In this document: positions 1-7,758 of the stretch, one piece after another | How the letters are laid out: each line of letters starts with the position of its first letter | Position numbering within the stretch: position 1 is the stretch's first letter | Origin: a virus | DNA length: 64,000 bases | Direction: 5' to 3' (one strand) | IMG/VR virus record: IMGVR_UViG_3300022932_000014 | Coordinates: 79,128-143,127 of that record | Notes under the pieces: model-generated | Databases searched by the model: none | Told to the model about the DNA's origin: nothing | The model's input: the letters and a program-made list of their open reading frames with translations, nothing else | Translations under genes and position numbers: made by a program

Positions 1-200
1 GGCACAACGCTGAATTAAAATATCAAAGCAAATTAAGTGCAAGATTTTCAAAAGATTTCGGAGTTAATATAAGAGAATGCGCCCCAACATTTACATTCAG
101 ATTAGGTAATTTTCAAACTCTAACAGGACTAAATGCAAAAGAAGATCTAAATAAAAATCAGAAAAATACATTACAACACGCTTTAAAATATTACAGATAA
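1..200 (+). CDS. 3' end of an unknown protein, cut by the window edge
   Basis: An open frame enters from the left edge (first complete codon at base 3) and ends at a TAA whose last base is the first base of the next ATG. The 65 visible residues are polar and basic, with the stretch 'FGVNIRECAPTFTFRLGNF'. I do not recognise the family. The tight stop/start overlap shows it is co-transcribed with the gene that follows. Confidence 0.6.
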   Translation, partial: HNAELKYQSKLSARFSKDFGVNIRECAPTFTFRLGNFQTLTGLNAKEDLNKNQKNTLQHALKYYR

Positions 201-565
201 TGAAAACAGTTTATATTACTTTTCAATCAGGCAAAAAAGAACCTATAGTTTCTATGTTATCAGTAATAAATCATGGGCAAGTTCTAGAAGATGGGCGTAT
301 AAGATACTTAACAAAAGATGGTATAAAAATACAAACTATAGAGGAGATAACTAATAATAATGTAAGTGTTGTTGAAAAATCAAAAATTGATATTAAAGAG
401 AGCTTATATTATTGGTACAGAAGACACCCAAACAATCTAGATAAACCACTGATAGAAGACGAAAATCTTGAAATGGGGGAAGATTATTTTGGTAACTCAT
501 GGAGGTACGGCTTAAAATTACTAGTAACACAGAAAGATATTAAATACAAATTAATCCTTGAATAA
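200..565 (+). CDS. unknown small phage protein, 121 aa
   Basis: The start ATG overlaps the preceding stop by one base. The protein has a beta-rich N-terminal half and an aromatic/basic patch 'YYWYRRHPNN' near residues 70-80. No signal peptide, membrane segment or known motif is visible. It opens a run of unidirectional small genes, which is typical of an early phage region. Confidence 0.72.
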   Translation: MKTVYITFQSGKKEPIVSMLSVINHGQVLEDGRIRYLTKDGIKIQTIEEITNNNVSVVEKSKIDIKESLYYWYRRHPNNLDKPLIEDENLEMGEDYFGNSWRYGLKLLVTQKDIKYKLILE

Positions 566-567
566 TC

Positions 568-819
568 ATGAAACAAAATATTATATTATTTATAGCGGTA
601 TTTATTGCAATAGGCTCTCTTTGTTATTTTGCTTTTATTTCGGGCGAAAAGAATAGAGACACAGAAATTTTAATGCTAAAAATACAAAACCAACTGTCTT
701 TTAAATCTGGTCAAGAAAGTAAACAGAAAGAAATTGAAAATCGCGCAAAAAAGATAAATAAAGAGTGTTTTACAAACGCAGACATAGAAAAAATCATATT
801 TAATGAAAAACAATTATGA
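568..819 (+). CDS. small membrane-anchored protein, 83 aa
   Basis: Residues about 4-23 form one hydrophobic helix (IILFIAVFIAIGSLCYFAF). A charged, lysine/glutamate-rich, probably helical tail follows. This layout fits a small inner-membrane protein with a soluble tail. It could be a spanin-like or host-membrane-modifying protein, but nothing decides this. It starts 2 bases after the upstream stop and overlaps the next ATG (ATGA). Confidence 0.7.
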   Translation: MKQNIILFIAVFIAIGSLCYFAFISGEKNRDTEILMLKIQNQLSFKSGQESKQKEIENRAKKINKECFTNADIEKIIFNEKQL

Positions 820-959
820 AAGAAATAGACATAGATACCTTAATAGAGTATCTGCAAGAAGAGAAGAAAAACGGCGGAAAAACAATTAAATACAAAGGAA
901 CAGTTTTATGCCCTGAAAACTTTAACTCAATAGTAATAACAACAGAAAAACAAATGTAA
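816..959 (+). CDS. unknown 47-aa protein
   Basis: Short open frame linked on both sides: its ATG overlaps the preceding TGA (ATGA), and its TAA shares a base with the next ATG. The product begins MKEIDIDTLIEYLQEEKK and ends with a beta-like half containing 'GTVLCPENFNSIV'. It carries one copy of the dispersed GC-core motif at about 871-883. Support is positional; the family is unknown. Confidence 0.6.
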   Translation: MKEIDIDTLIEYLQEEKKNGGKTIKYKGTVLCPENFNSIVITTEKQM

Positions 960-1174
960 TGGAAAGATATTATTATATTACAGGATATTGGAAAGACACA
1001 AACGAAAACTTTGAAGATTATATTGTAAAAGATGGAGATTTTACACAAGATCAAGAATTAAATGATGATGATGTATTTTTCTACGGTTTATCTGAGGATG
1101 ATATTTTAAATTGTATCGCTTTTGGATGGGGCACAGAATTAGAATTTATTATAACAGAATATAAAGAGTATTAG
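959..1174 (+). CDS. unknown acidic protein, 71 aa
   Basis: Strongly acidic small protein with 'DQELNDDDVFFYGLSEDDIL' in the middle. Acidic tiny proteins are common among phage host-takeover factors, including DNA mimics, but that is only an analogy. The start overlaps the preceding TAA; it ends in TAG. Confidence 0.7.
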   Translation: MERYYYITGYWKDTNENFEDYIVKDGDFTQDQELNDDDVFFYGLSEDDILNCIAFGWGTELEFIITEYKEY

Positions 1175-1176
1175 TT

Positions 1177-1380
1177 ATGAAAATAGAAGTTAGCAAAAAA
1201 GATTTATATGTATCAATTATAATAGATCAAGGAGAAATAACAGGAAATTTAGAGGCTTATAATACAGGAAGATGTAAAGAATATTCATTTGAAGCAGATT
1301 GGTTTTCTTCTGATGAAGCCGAGGAATTTTATAATGAAAACTATAATGAGATAGAAGAACAAATACAAGCTAAACTATGA
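1177..1380 (+). CDS. unknown acidic protein, 67 aa
   Basis: The N-terminal half looks beta-rich (KKDLYVSIIIDQGEITGNLE). The C-terminal half is acidic and helical (SSDEAEEFYNENYNEIEEQ). It overlaps the next gene by ATGA. No recognised domain. Confidence 0.7.
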   Translation: MKIEVSKKDLYVSIIIDQGEITGNLEAYNTGRCKEYSFEADWFSSDEAEEFYNENYNEIEEQIQAKL

Positions 1381-1574
1381 AAGATTTAACAACAGAAAAT
1401 ATATTAATTTGGTTTGAAGTTTATATATCAGGCGAAGAAGAGGGTACAGAAACAATTGCTTTATTCGATGAAGAACAACAAGCAAAAGATTATATTAAAG
1501 CTAATCCTGAAATGAATTTGGATTATGATAAATGGCAATATAACACTAAAACAAAAGAAAATGAAAAACTCTGA
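1377..1574 (+). CDS. unknown protein, 65 aa
   Basis: ATGA overlap with the upstream gene supports translational coupling. The sequence 'LIWFEVYISGEEEGTETIALF' followed by 'EEQQAKDYIKANPE' looks like a strand pair and a helix, as in small sensory-like phage proteins. No specific assignment. Confidence 0.68.
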   Translation: MKDLTTENILIWFEVYISGEEEGTETIALFDEEQQAKDYIKANPEMNLDYDKWQYNTKTKENEKL

Positions 1575-1743
1575 TAGAAATTTAATGGTAATAAAAAACT
1601 TTATATTATTCCTATCTCATAGCGAAGAAGGAGACATTGACGCAGATATAGACTTAAACTTAACAGCTAATGATCTTTATAAACTTGCAGAAGATTATAT
1701 TGAAGAAGACCATGTTGACGGGAGAGACAATGAAGAAGACTAA
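1561..1743 (+). CDS. unknown acidic protein, 60 aa
   Basis: The frame is open from 1525, but the ATG at 1561 (MKNSDRNLMVIKNF) gives only a 14-base overlap with the previous gene and is preferred. The C-terminus is very acidic (EEDHVDGRDNEED). Family unknown. Confidence 0.6.
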   Translation: MKNSDRNLMVIKNFILFLSHSEEGDIDADIDLNLTANDLYKLAEDYIEEDHVDGRDNEED

Positions 1744-1773
1744 TTTTTGGCAAAACAAATAAAAACAGTTAAA

Positions 1774-1929
1774 ATGACCATAACTAAAACAAAAACCAAC
1801 AGTGTAACATACTACGAGTGTCAACCAATAGACGGAATATGTTTATTTGCATTCACTAAAAGAAGATTACTTATAGACTTATGTAAAGTTTATGGAATCA
1901 ATTTGTTTAACCCTTTAAATTTGAATTAA
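1774..1929 (+). CDS. unknown basic protein, 51 aa
   Basis: I chose the ATG at 1774 (MTITKTKTNSVTYYE), preceded by an A-rich stretch. A TTG at 1747 in the same frame would add nine residues. The protein is a short beta-rich domain ending in 'TKRRLLIDLCKVYGINLF'. Not recognised. Confidence 0.55.
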   Translation: MTITKTKTNSVTYYECQPIDGICLFAFTKRRLLIDLCKVYGINLFNPLNLN

Positions 1930-1930
1930 G

Positions 1931-2140
1931 ATGAAGAAAGAAATTAATATCAACTTAGGATTTCCTTATACCATTTTTGCAGTTTGTACAGCAATGATAG
2001 GATATACAATTCATAACAGTGTTTTTTGGTCTATTGTTGATTTTTTCTTCGCGCCAATTGCGTGGATAAAATGGCTAATATGCCATGAAGTTACATTGAG
2101 AGTAATAAAAGAAACGTTTAACTGGTTTTTCGCGGGATAA
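1931..2140 (+). CDS. small integral membrane protein, 69 aa
   Basis: Two hydrophobic stretches, about residues 10-27 (FPYTIFAVCTAMIGYTI) and 30-50 (VFWSIVDFFFAPIAWIKWLI), suggest a two-helix membrane protein. Role unknown. It starts one base after the upstream stop. Confidence 0.7.
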   Translation: MKKEININLGFPYTIFAVCTAMIGYTIHNSVFWSIVDFFFAPIAWIKWLICHEVTLRVIKETFNWFFAG

Positions 2141-2160
2141 AAAACTTAAAAAGAAATAAG

Positions 2161-2358
2161 ATGGAAGACATAGTGTTTGAAACAGAAGATTCACCTGCAA
2201 TTATAGCAACAAAAACAGTTCTTATACACGCAGGTAGCCCAACTTTAAAAACAGAGCTTAAAAGGCTTAATATTGATTACTCTAAAGTAACAAAAGGACT
2301 AAACACTTATTTTTATTTAAGTGGGAAAGAAATTGGTAAGATAAGAGTTAAACTTTAA
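2161..2358 (+). CDS. unknown protein, 65 aa
   Basis: A purine-rich region precedes the ATG. The protein contains 'FETEDSPAIIATKTVLIHAG' and a lysine-rich second half. No recognised motif; it lies in frame with neighbouring small genes of the same operon. Confidence 0.68.
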   Translation: MEDIVFETEDSPAIIATKTVLIHAGSPTLKTELKRLNIDYSKVTKGLNTYFYLSGKEIGKIRVKL

Positions 2359-2367
2359 AATTAGATT

Positions 2368-2595
2368 ATGAAAACAGAATTTGATTTACGCTTTGAACGC
2401 GCGAAAAAAGAAATAGAAGAGGAGATTAAAAACGGGCTATTACCTAACACAGTTAAAAATCTAGATGAGATAGACCAATATGCCGATTGTCATTACTTTG
2501 GAGGATTTACAGACGAAGGGTATGAAATATCTGAAAACTATGAATTAGAAAACGAAGTACAAGAAGCTATTAACCAATGGTTAGAAACAAGATGA
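2368..2595 (+). CDS. unknown acidic protein, 75 aa
   Basis: Helical N-terminus rich in E and K (FERAKKEIEEEIKNGLLPNT), then an acidic aromatic segment 'YADCHYFGGFTDEGYEI'. It ends in an ATGA overlap with the methyltransferase-like gene downstream, so the two are probably translated together. Confidence 0.7.
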   Translation: MKTEFDLRFERAKKEIEEEIKNGLLPNTVKNLDEIDQYADCHYFGGFTDEGYEISENYELENEVQEAINQWLETR

Positions 2596-3230
2596 AGTGC
2601 TTAATTGGGTGCGAAGAGAGCCAAGCTGTAGCAATAGAGCTTAGAAAATTAGGTCATGAAGCTTATAGTTGTGACTTACAAGAATGTTCTGGAAATAACC
2701 CAGACTTTCATTTTCAAATCGACGTTTTTGAAGCTATTAAAGGCGGATGGTTGACAACTCAATCAGGTAAAAGAGTTTACATTGATAAGTGGGATTTAGG
2801 TATTTTCTTTCCAAATTGCCAATATCTCACAGTTTCAGCTAATAAATGGTATAAAGACCAGCCTCCGAGAGCATCAGGCACTTTAGTTGGTGCGGAAAGA
2901 AGACAAGCAAGAGAAGAAGCAATTGATTTCTTTATGAGATTATATAATTGTGACATTCCTAAAATAGCTATAGAAAATCCTATAGGTGTGATGAGTAGTA
3001 GATTTAGAAAACCTGATCAGGTAATTCAACCGTGGATGTTTGGCCACAATGAATGTAAAGCAACCTGTCTTTGGCTTAAAAACCTACCTTTATTAATACC
3101 AACAAATATTGTGGAAGGCAGAGAGCAGAATATATGGAAAATGCCACCTTCAAAAGACAGAGCAAAATTAAGAAGTAAGACCTTCACAGGAATTGCAAAA
3201 GCTATTGCAAACCAATTTACAAAAACCTAA
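2592..3230 (+). CDS. DNA cytosine-C5 methyltransferase-like protein
   Basis: 212 aa from the ATG at 2592, which overlaps the preceding TGA; an upstream GTG is less likely. The N-terminus 'CLIGCEESQAVAIELRKLGH' resembles a shortened SAM-binding motif I. 'FFPNCQYLTVSANKWY' corresponds to the motif IV loop with a candidate catalytic cysteine. 'IAIENPIGVMSSRFRKPDQ' corresponds to the motif VI ENx box, here ENP. 'QPWMFGHNECKATCLWLKNL' is a signature I associate with phage Dcm-like proteins. Family members transfer a methyl group from SAM to cytosine C5; here this could mask phage DNA from restriction. It is short and lacks a clear target-recognition domain, so activity is uncertain. A second related gene lies at 8180-8800. 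Confidence 0.65.
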   Translation: MKCLIGCEESQAVAIELRKLGHEAYSCDLQECSGNNPDFHFQIDVFEAIKGGWLTTQSGKRVYIDKWDLGIFFPNCQYLTVSANKWYKDQPPRASGTLVGAERRQAREEAIDFFMRLYNCDIPKIAIENPIGVMSSRFRKPDQVIQPWMFGHNECKATCLWLKNLPLLIPTNIVEGREQNIWKMPPSKDRAKLRSKTFTGIAKAIANQFTKT

Positions 3231-3244
3231 AAATCCTGGAAATT

Positions 3245-3517
3245 ATGAAAATTTATGTAACAAGAAACAATGAGCCAATATTTGAGACAGGAACAGGAAT
3301 AAGTGCAGGTAAAGAAACTTTATTTGGTTCTTATAGAGACAGATATCCTGATAATGGTTGGAGCGAATTACGGAGAGTCAATATGGAAATTGGCGGAGTA
3401 AAAGAAGTAAAACTCACAAAAGAGTTAAAAGAGGTATTAATAACAGACTTAGCTTATTGTTATGGAGGAAACAGCTCTATATTTTTAAATAAACTTAAAG
3501 AATTCAAAATATTATGA
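3245..3517 (+). CDS. unknown protein, 90 aa
   Basis: The N-terminal 'MKIYVTRNNEPIFETGTGIS' reads as a beta hairpin; the rest is mixed and ends in 'NSSIFLNKLKEFKIL'. No recognised family. It overlaps the next gene by ATGA. Confidence 0.7.
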   Translation: MKIYVTRNNEPIFETGTGISAGKETLFGSYRDRYPDNGWSELRRVNMEIGGVKEVKLTKELKEVLITDLAYCYGGNSSIFLNKLKEFKIL

Positions 3518-3792
3518 AAAAAGCCTTAGAATGGTTTAATAGTATAGGAAATACTAGAAGACAAGAATTAGCTTTAGAACATTTTGGAACTGATTTGCTA
3601 CTAGATGAAGATATCCTAAAGATCTATACAGAAGAACATCGTTATTATATTGAGTTTGATGGTAAAAGAAAGTTTCTGTGTTTGTTTCCTCTCGGCGAAA
3701 AAGAGAAAGAAAAGGACTTTAAAACACTTGAAGAAGCCATGAATTATATGTTAATTGATTCAGGTATCAAAGAAGTAACAATTAAAAATTAA
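3514..3792 (+). CDS. unknown protein, 92 aa
   Basis: Begins MKKALEWFNSIGNTRRQELA, with a hydrophobic strand region 'YYIEFDGKRKFLCLFPLGEK' in the middle. Translationally coupled to the upstream gene through ATGA. Not recognised. Confidence 0.7.
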   Translation: MKKALEWFNSIGNTRRQELALEHFGTDLLLDEDILKIYTEEHRYYIEFDGKRKFLCLFPLGEKEKEKDFKTLEEAMNYMLIDSGIKEVTIKN

Positions 3793-3796
3793 TGTT

Positions 3797-4204
3797 ATGC
3801 CAACTAAACAAGAAACAATAGACAGCTTAGTACCTACATCAAATTATTTAGGTAGCTTCGTAAGAAAAATGGTAACAGATATTACAGTTGAAAGTAAACT
3901 AACAGTTGAATATCTGAAGAAAGGTGATGTTTTAATACTTAAAAGTCAAATAAAATATCGCCCAAGCGTCGTCATAAAAGTGAAAGAAACATATGTTATA
4001 GTAATTCCTTTAACCTCAAGTGAGAATGAACATTGTATGTGTGAGTCTAAAAGTAGGTTTTTAAAAGACGGATGCTTTGCAAATAACTACGAAATTGTTC
4101 CCATGGAATTAGCTAAGGCTAGTTTTGTATCAGTTTACGATAACCCTAAGCTGTTAAATACCGCAATAAAAGAATTAAAAGAATTTATTAAGAAAAATAT
4201 ATGA
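3797..4204 (+). CDS. MazF/PemK-like barrel protein, 135 aa
   Basis: After a helical N-terminal 45 residues comes 'LKKGDVLILKSQIKYRPSVV' and then 'VKETYVIVIPLTSSENEH'. This is the order GD-[LIV]-then-RP-then-V-I-PLTS seen in the SH3-like barrel of MazF/PemK/CcdB-fold proteins. 'CESKSRFLKDGCFANNYEIV' could be the later strands. Toxic members cut mRNA, but phage barrels of this type can have other roles, and no antitoxin gene is next to it. Fold assignment is moderately likely; function is open. Confidence 0.5.
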   Translation: MPTKQETIDSLVPTSNYLGSFVRKMVTDITVESKLTVEYLKKGDVLILKSQIKYRPSVVIKVKETYVIVIPLTSSENEHCMCESKSRFLKDGCFANNYEIVPMELAKASFVSVYDNPKLLNTAIKELKEFIKKNI

Positions 4205-4503
4205 GCAAAGAAAGAGAAAATTTCATAGATAAATATATTAAAGATGCGTTTTTCTGGATTAGAAATGAAGAGGAATCAGAATTTATTCAGGGAGTTTTAA
4301 TTGAATTTGGGCTTTGTAATCCAATAGGAGAGAAGTCACCAATTAAATATAGTGATAAACTTACTAATATTTGTACTTTTAACCCTGATATTCACCACAA
4401 AACAATATATTTTCAAAGAGCTGATGTATGGTTGCCGAATGCGAGATATAGAGAACCTGTGGATTATGAGCAATTTTACTACGATTATTTTTCAATTGAT
4501 TAA
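4201..4503 (+). CDS. unknown protein, 100 aa
   Basis: Overlaps the upstream gene by ATGA. The protein is rich in aromatic residues near the end (REPVDYEQFYYDYFSID) and has 'FNPDIHHKTIYFQRADVWLP'. No recognised motif. Confidence 0.7.
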   Translation: MSKERENFIDKYIKDAFFWIRNEEESEFIQGVLIEFGLCNPIGEKSPIKYSDKLTNICTFNPDIHHKTIYFQRADVWLPNARYREPVDYEQFYYDYFSID

Positions 4504-4513
4504 ATAAGAAAGT

Positions 4514-4699
4514 ATGAAACCAGATGCAACACTAGAAGATTATAAAAACAGAGAAAAATTTCTAATTGAGTACATAAAAAGTCAAATTTTTAAAAAGCAA
4601 AAAACTGCTGAACAATTTAATACATCTGAACATTATTCTGAATGTAGAGCGTACAAAGACATTTTATATAAATTAGAGAAAGATTCATTAGGAAATTAA
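4514..4699 (+). CDS. unknown helical protein, 61 aa
   Basis: Almost entirely charged and predicted helical (MKPDATLEDYKNREKFLIEY), so possibly a short coiled coil. It is the last gene before a promoter-like sequence and a change to envelope-type genes. Confidence 0.65.
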   Translation: MKPDATLEDYKNREKFLIEYIKSQIFKKQKTAEQFNTSEHYSECRAYKDILYKLEKDSLGN

Positions 4700-4719
4700 A
4701 AATAAACTATTTACATTTG
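4688..4719 (+). promoter_or_regulatory. Bacteroidota-type promoter, near consensus
   Basis: TTAG at 4688-4691, a 20-base gap, and TACATTTG at 4712-4719. The -7 box fits TAnnTTTG; the -33 box has TTAG in place of TTTG. It would transcribe the lipoprotein and outer-membrane-type genes from 4767. The leader has a short TTGAG/CTCAA pairing possibility. Confidence 0.55.
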
Positions 4720-4766
4720 CAAAACAAAACCCTTGAGCGGGAAAATAAACTCAAAAACAAATTAAG

Positions 4767-5651
4767 ATGAAGAAAAGAATTATTTTAGGAATTGCTATTT
4801 TAGCATCAATGGTTTCATGTTCAACAGAGGAAACACAAGAATCAAATGTACAAACAACAGATGTAGTATTTACAATTGATCAACCAAGTACGCCAACTAC
4901 AGGAAAACAAATTAAGCGTTTAAATGTACCTGTATGGGTTAACACAATTAAAATTAAAGCAGTTTCTAATGTATTTACTTACTCGACAGAGGATAATTAT
5001 ACATTTGACACTCAAAACGGCGCTTCTTACATTGGACTTGATAATGTAGCAATTGGAGCCAATACATTTACAGCTTCTACAACAACGGATTCACCACAAT
5101 TTTTTCAGTTAACTAATTACACAGTTAATTCTGGAAACAATGAAGCTAAATTTACAACAGCTTTAGATAATATTGACAATGAAAATCCTTATGTACTTTA
5201 TACAGGATCAGCTACAGCCACAATTGCTTCAACAGGATCTTCAGTAGTAGCTTTACCAATGACAACTCAAAATGGTCGTATTTTAAGTGTTTTTCAAGTT
5301 ACGGATCAATTAAGATCATTAGGCTTGCAAGCTAAAATTACAGCAAGTGTTACAGGAGAAGCAACACAAACAGCAATTACCAAGGGAAATGAACTTTGCA
5401 CCTTCAAATGGAGTAATGCTAATTCGTTGGCAGATAAAGAAGTGACATATAAAATTGAAGTATCTTCTATTAATGCACAATCAACAATCTTAAAAACGTA
5501 TGAAGTTAAACAGAAAGTAATTGCAAGCACCTCACTATCTTGTTTTTATACAATTGATTCTAGCGGAATTACTTTGACCAAAAATGACATTAAGATTACA
5601 CTTAATTTCCAGGATTGGAAAGAACTTAACTGTGTAGATTGTAATAACTAA
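4767..5651 (+). CDS. phage-encoded lipoprotein, 294 aa
   Basis: The N-terminus MKKRIILGIAILASMVSCST is a lipoprotein signal peptide with lipobox S-M-V-S-C, so the mature protein would start at Cys18 and be lipid-anchored. The rest is threonine/serine/asparagine-rich and beta-like (STPTTGKQIKRLNVPVWVN; NTFTASTTT), as in surface-exposed Bacteroidota lipoproteins. A phage lipoprotein made from its own promoter suggests alteration of the infected cell surface, for example superinfection exclusion; that role is inferred. Its TAA shares a base with the next ATG, pairing it with a second exported protein. Confidence 0.75.
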   Translation: MKKRIILGIAILASMVSCSTEETQESNVQTTDVVFTIDQPSTPTTGKQIKRLNVPVWVNTIKIKAVSNVFTYSTEDNYTFDTQNGASYIGLDNVAIGANTFTASTTTDSPQFFQLTNYTVNSGNNEAKFTTALDNIDNENPYVLYTGSATATIASTGSSVVALPMTTQNGRILSVFQVTDQLRSLGLQAKITASVTGEATQTAITKGNELCTFKWSNANSLADKEVTYKIEVSSINAQSTILKTYEVKQKVIASTSLSCFYTIDSSGITLTKNDIKITLNFQDWKELNCVDCNN

Positions 5652-6202
5652 TGAAAAAACTATTATTAGCTCTTCTTATCACAGGATCAGTATACTCTCA
5701 GAATTATGAGTTGTATACTGGCTCTGTTTTAAGTGAGGATAAAAGTGTAGGTTATTTGATTGGCGTGAATTTCATAATAAAAACTAATCAAAATAGAGAG
5801 TATTTAAATGACATTTTATTGGGGGTGGAGCATTCGGCATATATGTCGGGAAATAAAACAATTGGAATAAATAAAGAAACTGTTTCAAATGATTGTAATT
5901 GTACTTCGGAAGATTTAAATTTCGGCGGAGAAAAAACTATAAAGAAAGAAACAAGAGCCGTAAGCCTAAACTTTGGAGTAAGTATTTGTGAAACGTGTTG
6001 GTTAAAACAATTGTATTTAATATCAGGAGTAACAAACTATCAACACATTACTCTAGTCGACGGCAATAAAGCTTCAGAGTACCGAACAATGCAAATTGAT
6101 GCAGGTTTAAAGTATTTTATAAAAATCAAGAACAGTTTTGTAACAGTAACAAGTAAATTTAATCCAGAAACGGTTTCTTTCGCTTTAGGGTTTTCAAAAT
6201 AA
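5651..6202 (+). CDS. exported, possibly outer-membrane beta-barrel protein, 183 aa
   Basis: MKKLLLALLITGSVYSQNYE is a clear signal peptide with a cleavage site after Ser-Gln typical of Flavobacteriia. The mature part alternates polar and apolar residues in strands (GYLIGVNFIIKTN; SVSLNFGVSICETC; FVTVTSKFNPETVSFALGFSK) and ends in a short beta strand, as in small outer-membrane barrels. It holds five cysteines. Start and stop overlap with the lipoprotein gene suggests the two act together at the cell envelope. No specific family recognised. Confidence 0.68.
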   Translation: MKKLLLALLITGSVYSQNYELYTGSVLSEDKSVGYLIGVNFIIKTNQNREYLNDILLGVEHSAYMSGNKTIGINKETVSNDCNCTSEDLNFGGEKTIKKETRAVSLNFGVSICETCWLKQLYLISGVTNYQHITLVDGNKASEYRTMQIDAGLKYFIKIKNSFVTVTSKFNPETVSFALGFSK

Positions 6203-6213
6203 AAATTAAAATT

Positions 6214-6879
6214 ATGAATCAATTTAAAAAAGCTCAGGTGGTAAAACTACCAACAAAGGAAAAATCAGACTTAGGTTTAACTTTTTTATACGGTGAGACG
6301 GTATTTGATCAGTATTCTCAGTGTTCATCAGAACTGCAATCAAGGTTTAGCAAATTCTTTAACTTATATATTATTTCAGATGATAAAATAGAGGATGGTG
6401 ATTGGTATTTTGATGGTACAGATTTAATACATCAAAAAAGTCAGTATAATGATGGTTTAGTTGATGGAAATAGTGATGCTAAAAAAGTTATAGCTACAAC
6501 AGATACTTCATTAAAAGTAAAACAGTGGTTAGATTATGCTGATGATTCAGTAAATATTTCTTTACCTCAACCATCTCAACAATTTATTGAAAAATTTATT
6601 GAAGAGTATAATAAAGGTAATGCGATTAAAAATGTTTTAGTTGGATATGAACAAGGTCTAAATAAGCCCTTGCATGAAGCTTTAAGAGATTCCTCTCCAT
6701 TAGTTTTTGAGAGATTAAAAATTAATTCTAAAGACAACACTATTACAATTAAGGAATTAAAAGACAGTTGGAATAGAGAAGAGTTTATTCAATTACTCAA
6801 AGAATTTAGAAACGGTTTACTTCCAACGACTCAAGTAGAAATTGAGTATACTAACAAATGGATTGAAGAAAATTTATAA
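6214..6879 (+). CDS. unknown protein, 221 aa
   Basis: Soluble protein with a beta-rich N-terminus (DWYFDGTDLIHQ), then helical segments 'LPQPSQQFIEKFIEEYNKGN' and 'FIQLLKEFRNGLLPTTQ'. I have the impression of a protein family common in Flavobacterium phages, without a known function. It has no signal peptide, unlike the two genes before it. Confidence 0.72.
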   Translation: MNQFKKAQVVKLPTKEKSDLGLTFLYGETVFDQYSQCSSELQSRFSKFFNLYIISDDKIEDGDWYFDGTDLIHQKSQYNDGLVDGNSDAKKVIATTDTSLKVKQWLDYADDSVNISLPQPSQQFIEKFIEEYNKGNAIKNVLVGYEQGLNKPLHEALRDSSPLVFERLKINSKDNTITIKELKDSWNREEFIQLLKEFRNGLLPTTQVEIEYTNKWIEENL

Positions 6880-6884
6880 TAACA

Positions 6885-6947
6885 GGCCAAGCACTTGGGT
6901 AAAGGGTGAGAAATAATATCATCAAGGTTCGACTCCTTGTTTGGCCG
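6885..6947 (+). tRNA. compact tRNA-like element (one arm missing)
   Basis: GGCCAAG (6885-6891) pairs with TTTGGCC (6940-6946) as a 7-bp acceptor stem with one G-T. A perfect T arm follows the usual layout: CAAGG-TTCGACT-CCTTG (6923-6939) sits directly before the 3' acceptor strand. Only 31 bases separate the 5' acceptor strand from the T arm, about ten too few for both a D arm and an anticodon arm. A 5-bp/7-loop hairpin CACTT-GGGTAAA-GGGTG (6892-6908) could be either one; read as an anticodon arm the triplet would be GTA (Tyr), but U33 is absent. It fills an 84-base gap between genes. It could be a degenerate tRNA, a minimal tRNA or a tRNA mimic. Confidence 0.5.
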
Positions 6948-6963
6948 CTAAAAAATAAAATAT

Positions 6964-7296
6964 ATGAATATTCCTCAAATAAATAAAACTTATAATTACT
7001 TTGATGATGGTAAAATATCGTTCAGTAGGTTAGAAGAAGTAGAAATAAAAGAGTTAATTCCTTTTAATAAAGCCAGTAAAAAACTTTTAAAAGAGTGGCA
7101 AAAAGAGGTTAAACAATGTGATTGGTTATACAGCGAACACACAGACTATTTTGTAAAAGGATACCTTAAAGACACTAAAGAGAATATAGTATTCGTTAGA
7201 TGTAAGAGAATAAACGGTTGGTTTAGTTTAGGTTGGAATGCAGGAAGATTAGATATTGATGGGAGTTTAATTAAAATTATATGTGATGGAAAATAA
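6964..7296 (+). CDS. unknown protein, 110 aa
   Basis: First gene after the tRNA-like element. It contains 'YKDTKENIVFVRCKRINGWF'-like strands (near residues 70-90) and the ending 'SLGWNAGRLDIDGSLIKII'. No recognised family. Confidence 0.7.
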   Translation: MNIPQINKTYNYFDDGKISFSRLEEVEIKELIPFNKASKKLLKEWQKEVKQCDWLYSEHTDYFVKGYLKDTKENIVFVRCKRINGWFSLGWNAGRLDIDGSLIKIICDGK

Positions 7297-7579
7297 AGAA
7301 GAATTTAACATAGATGAATACACAAGAAAAGTATTTGATTTAGAGTTTGATGAATCTCCTAATTCAGTTGATTTAAGAAGTTGCTGTAAGGGAGATCAAT
7401 TAAAATGTAGAGATGGATCTATAATGTATTACAAACAACCCTTACCAAGTGAATACTTTTATGACCATGAAATTAGTTTTGATAAAGAAGGTAAACGATC
7501 AGCATCAAGAACTCATTCGGGAAAGACATTAAAAGCTTCAAATAGTGATACAGATATAGTAGAAATAATAAGAAAATGA
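7286..7579 (+). CDS. unknown protein, 97 aa
   Basis: I place the start at the ATG 7286 (MENKEEFNIDEYTRK) rather than the GTG one codon earlier. 'LRSCCKGDQLKCRDGSIMYY' resembles the opening of a small barrel domain common in Bacteroidota phages and plasmids. It overlaps its neighbours on both sides. Confidence 0.68.
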   Translation: MENKEEFNIDEYTRKVFDLEFDESPNSVDLRSCCKGDQLKCRDGSIMYYKQPLPSEYFYDHEISFDKEGKRSASRTHSGKTLKASNSDTDIVEIIRK

Positions 7580-7758
7580 CATACAATAAAAAATTAGTTT
7601 TAGATTCTATCGAAGACTATAAATCAAAATCGGCGGAAAAAAAGATTAAAACAAAAGAATTTCTTGAAACTCACCTAAGAATACAAAAAGAAAACAGAGT
7701 AAAACAAGACAAACCAACACAATTATTTCTAAGAACAATAAACATATATAACCTATGA
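7576..7758 (+). CDS. unknown basic protein, 60 aa
   Basis: Lysine-rich and helical (SIEDYKSKSAEKKIKTKEF). One of the best copies of the dispersed GC-core motif lies inside the gene at 7631-7652 and encodes the S-A-E-K stretch. ATGA overlaps at both ends. Possibly a nucleic-acid-binding peptide; not recognised. Confidence 0.6.
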   Translation: MTYNKKLVLDSIEDYKSKSAEKKIKTKEFLETHLRIQKENRVKQDKPTQLFLRTINIYNL

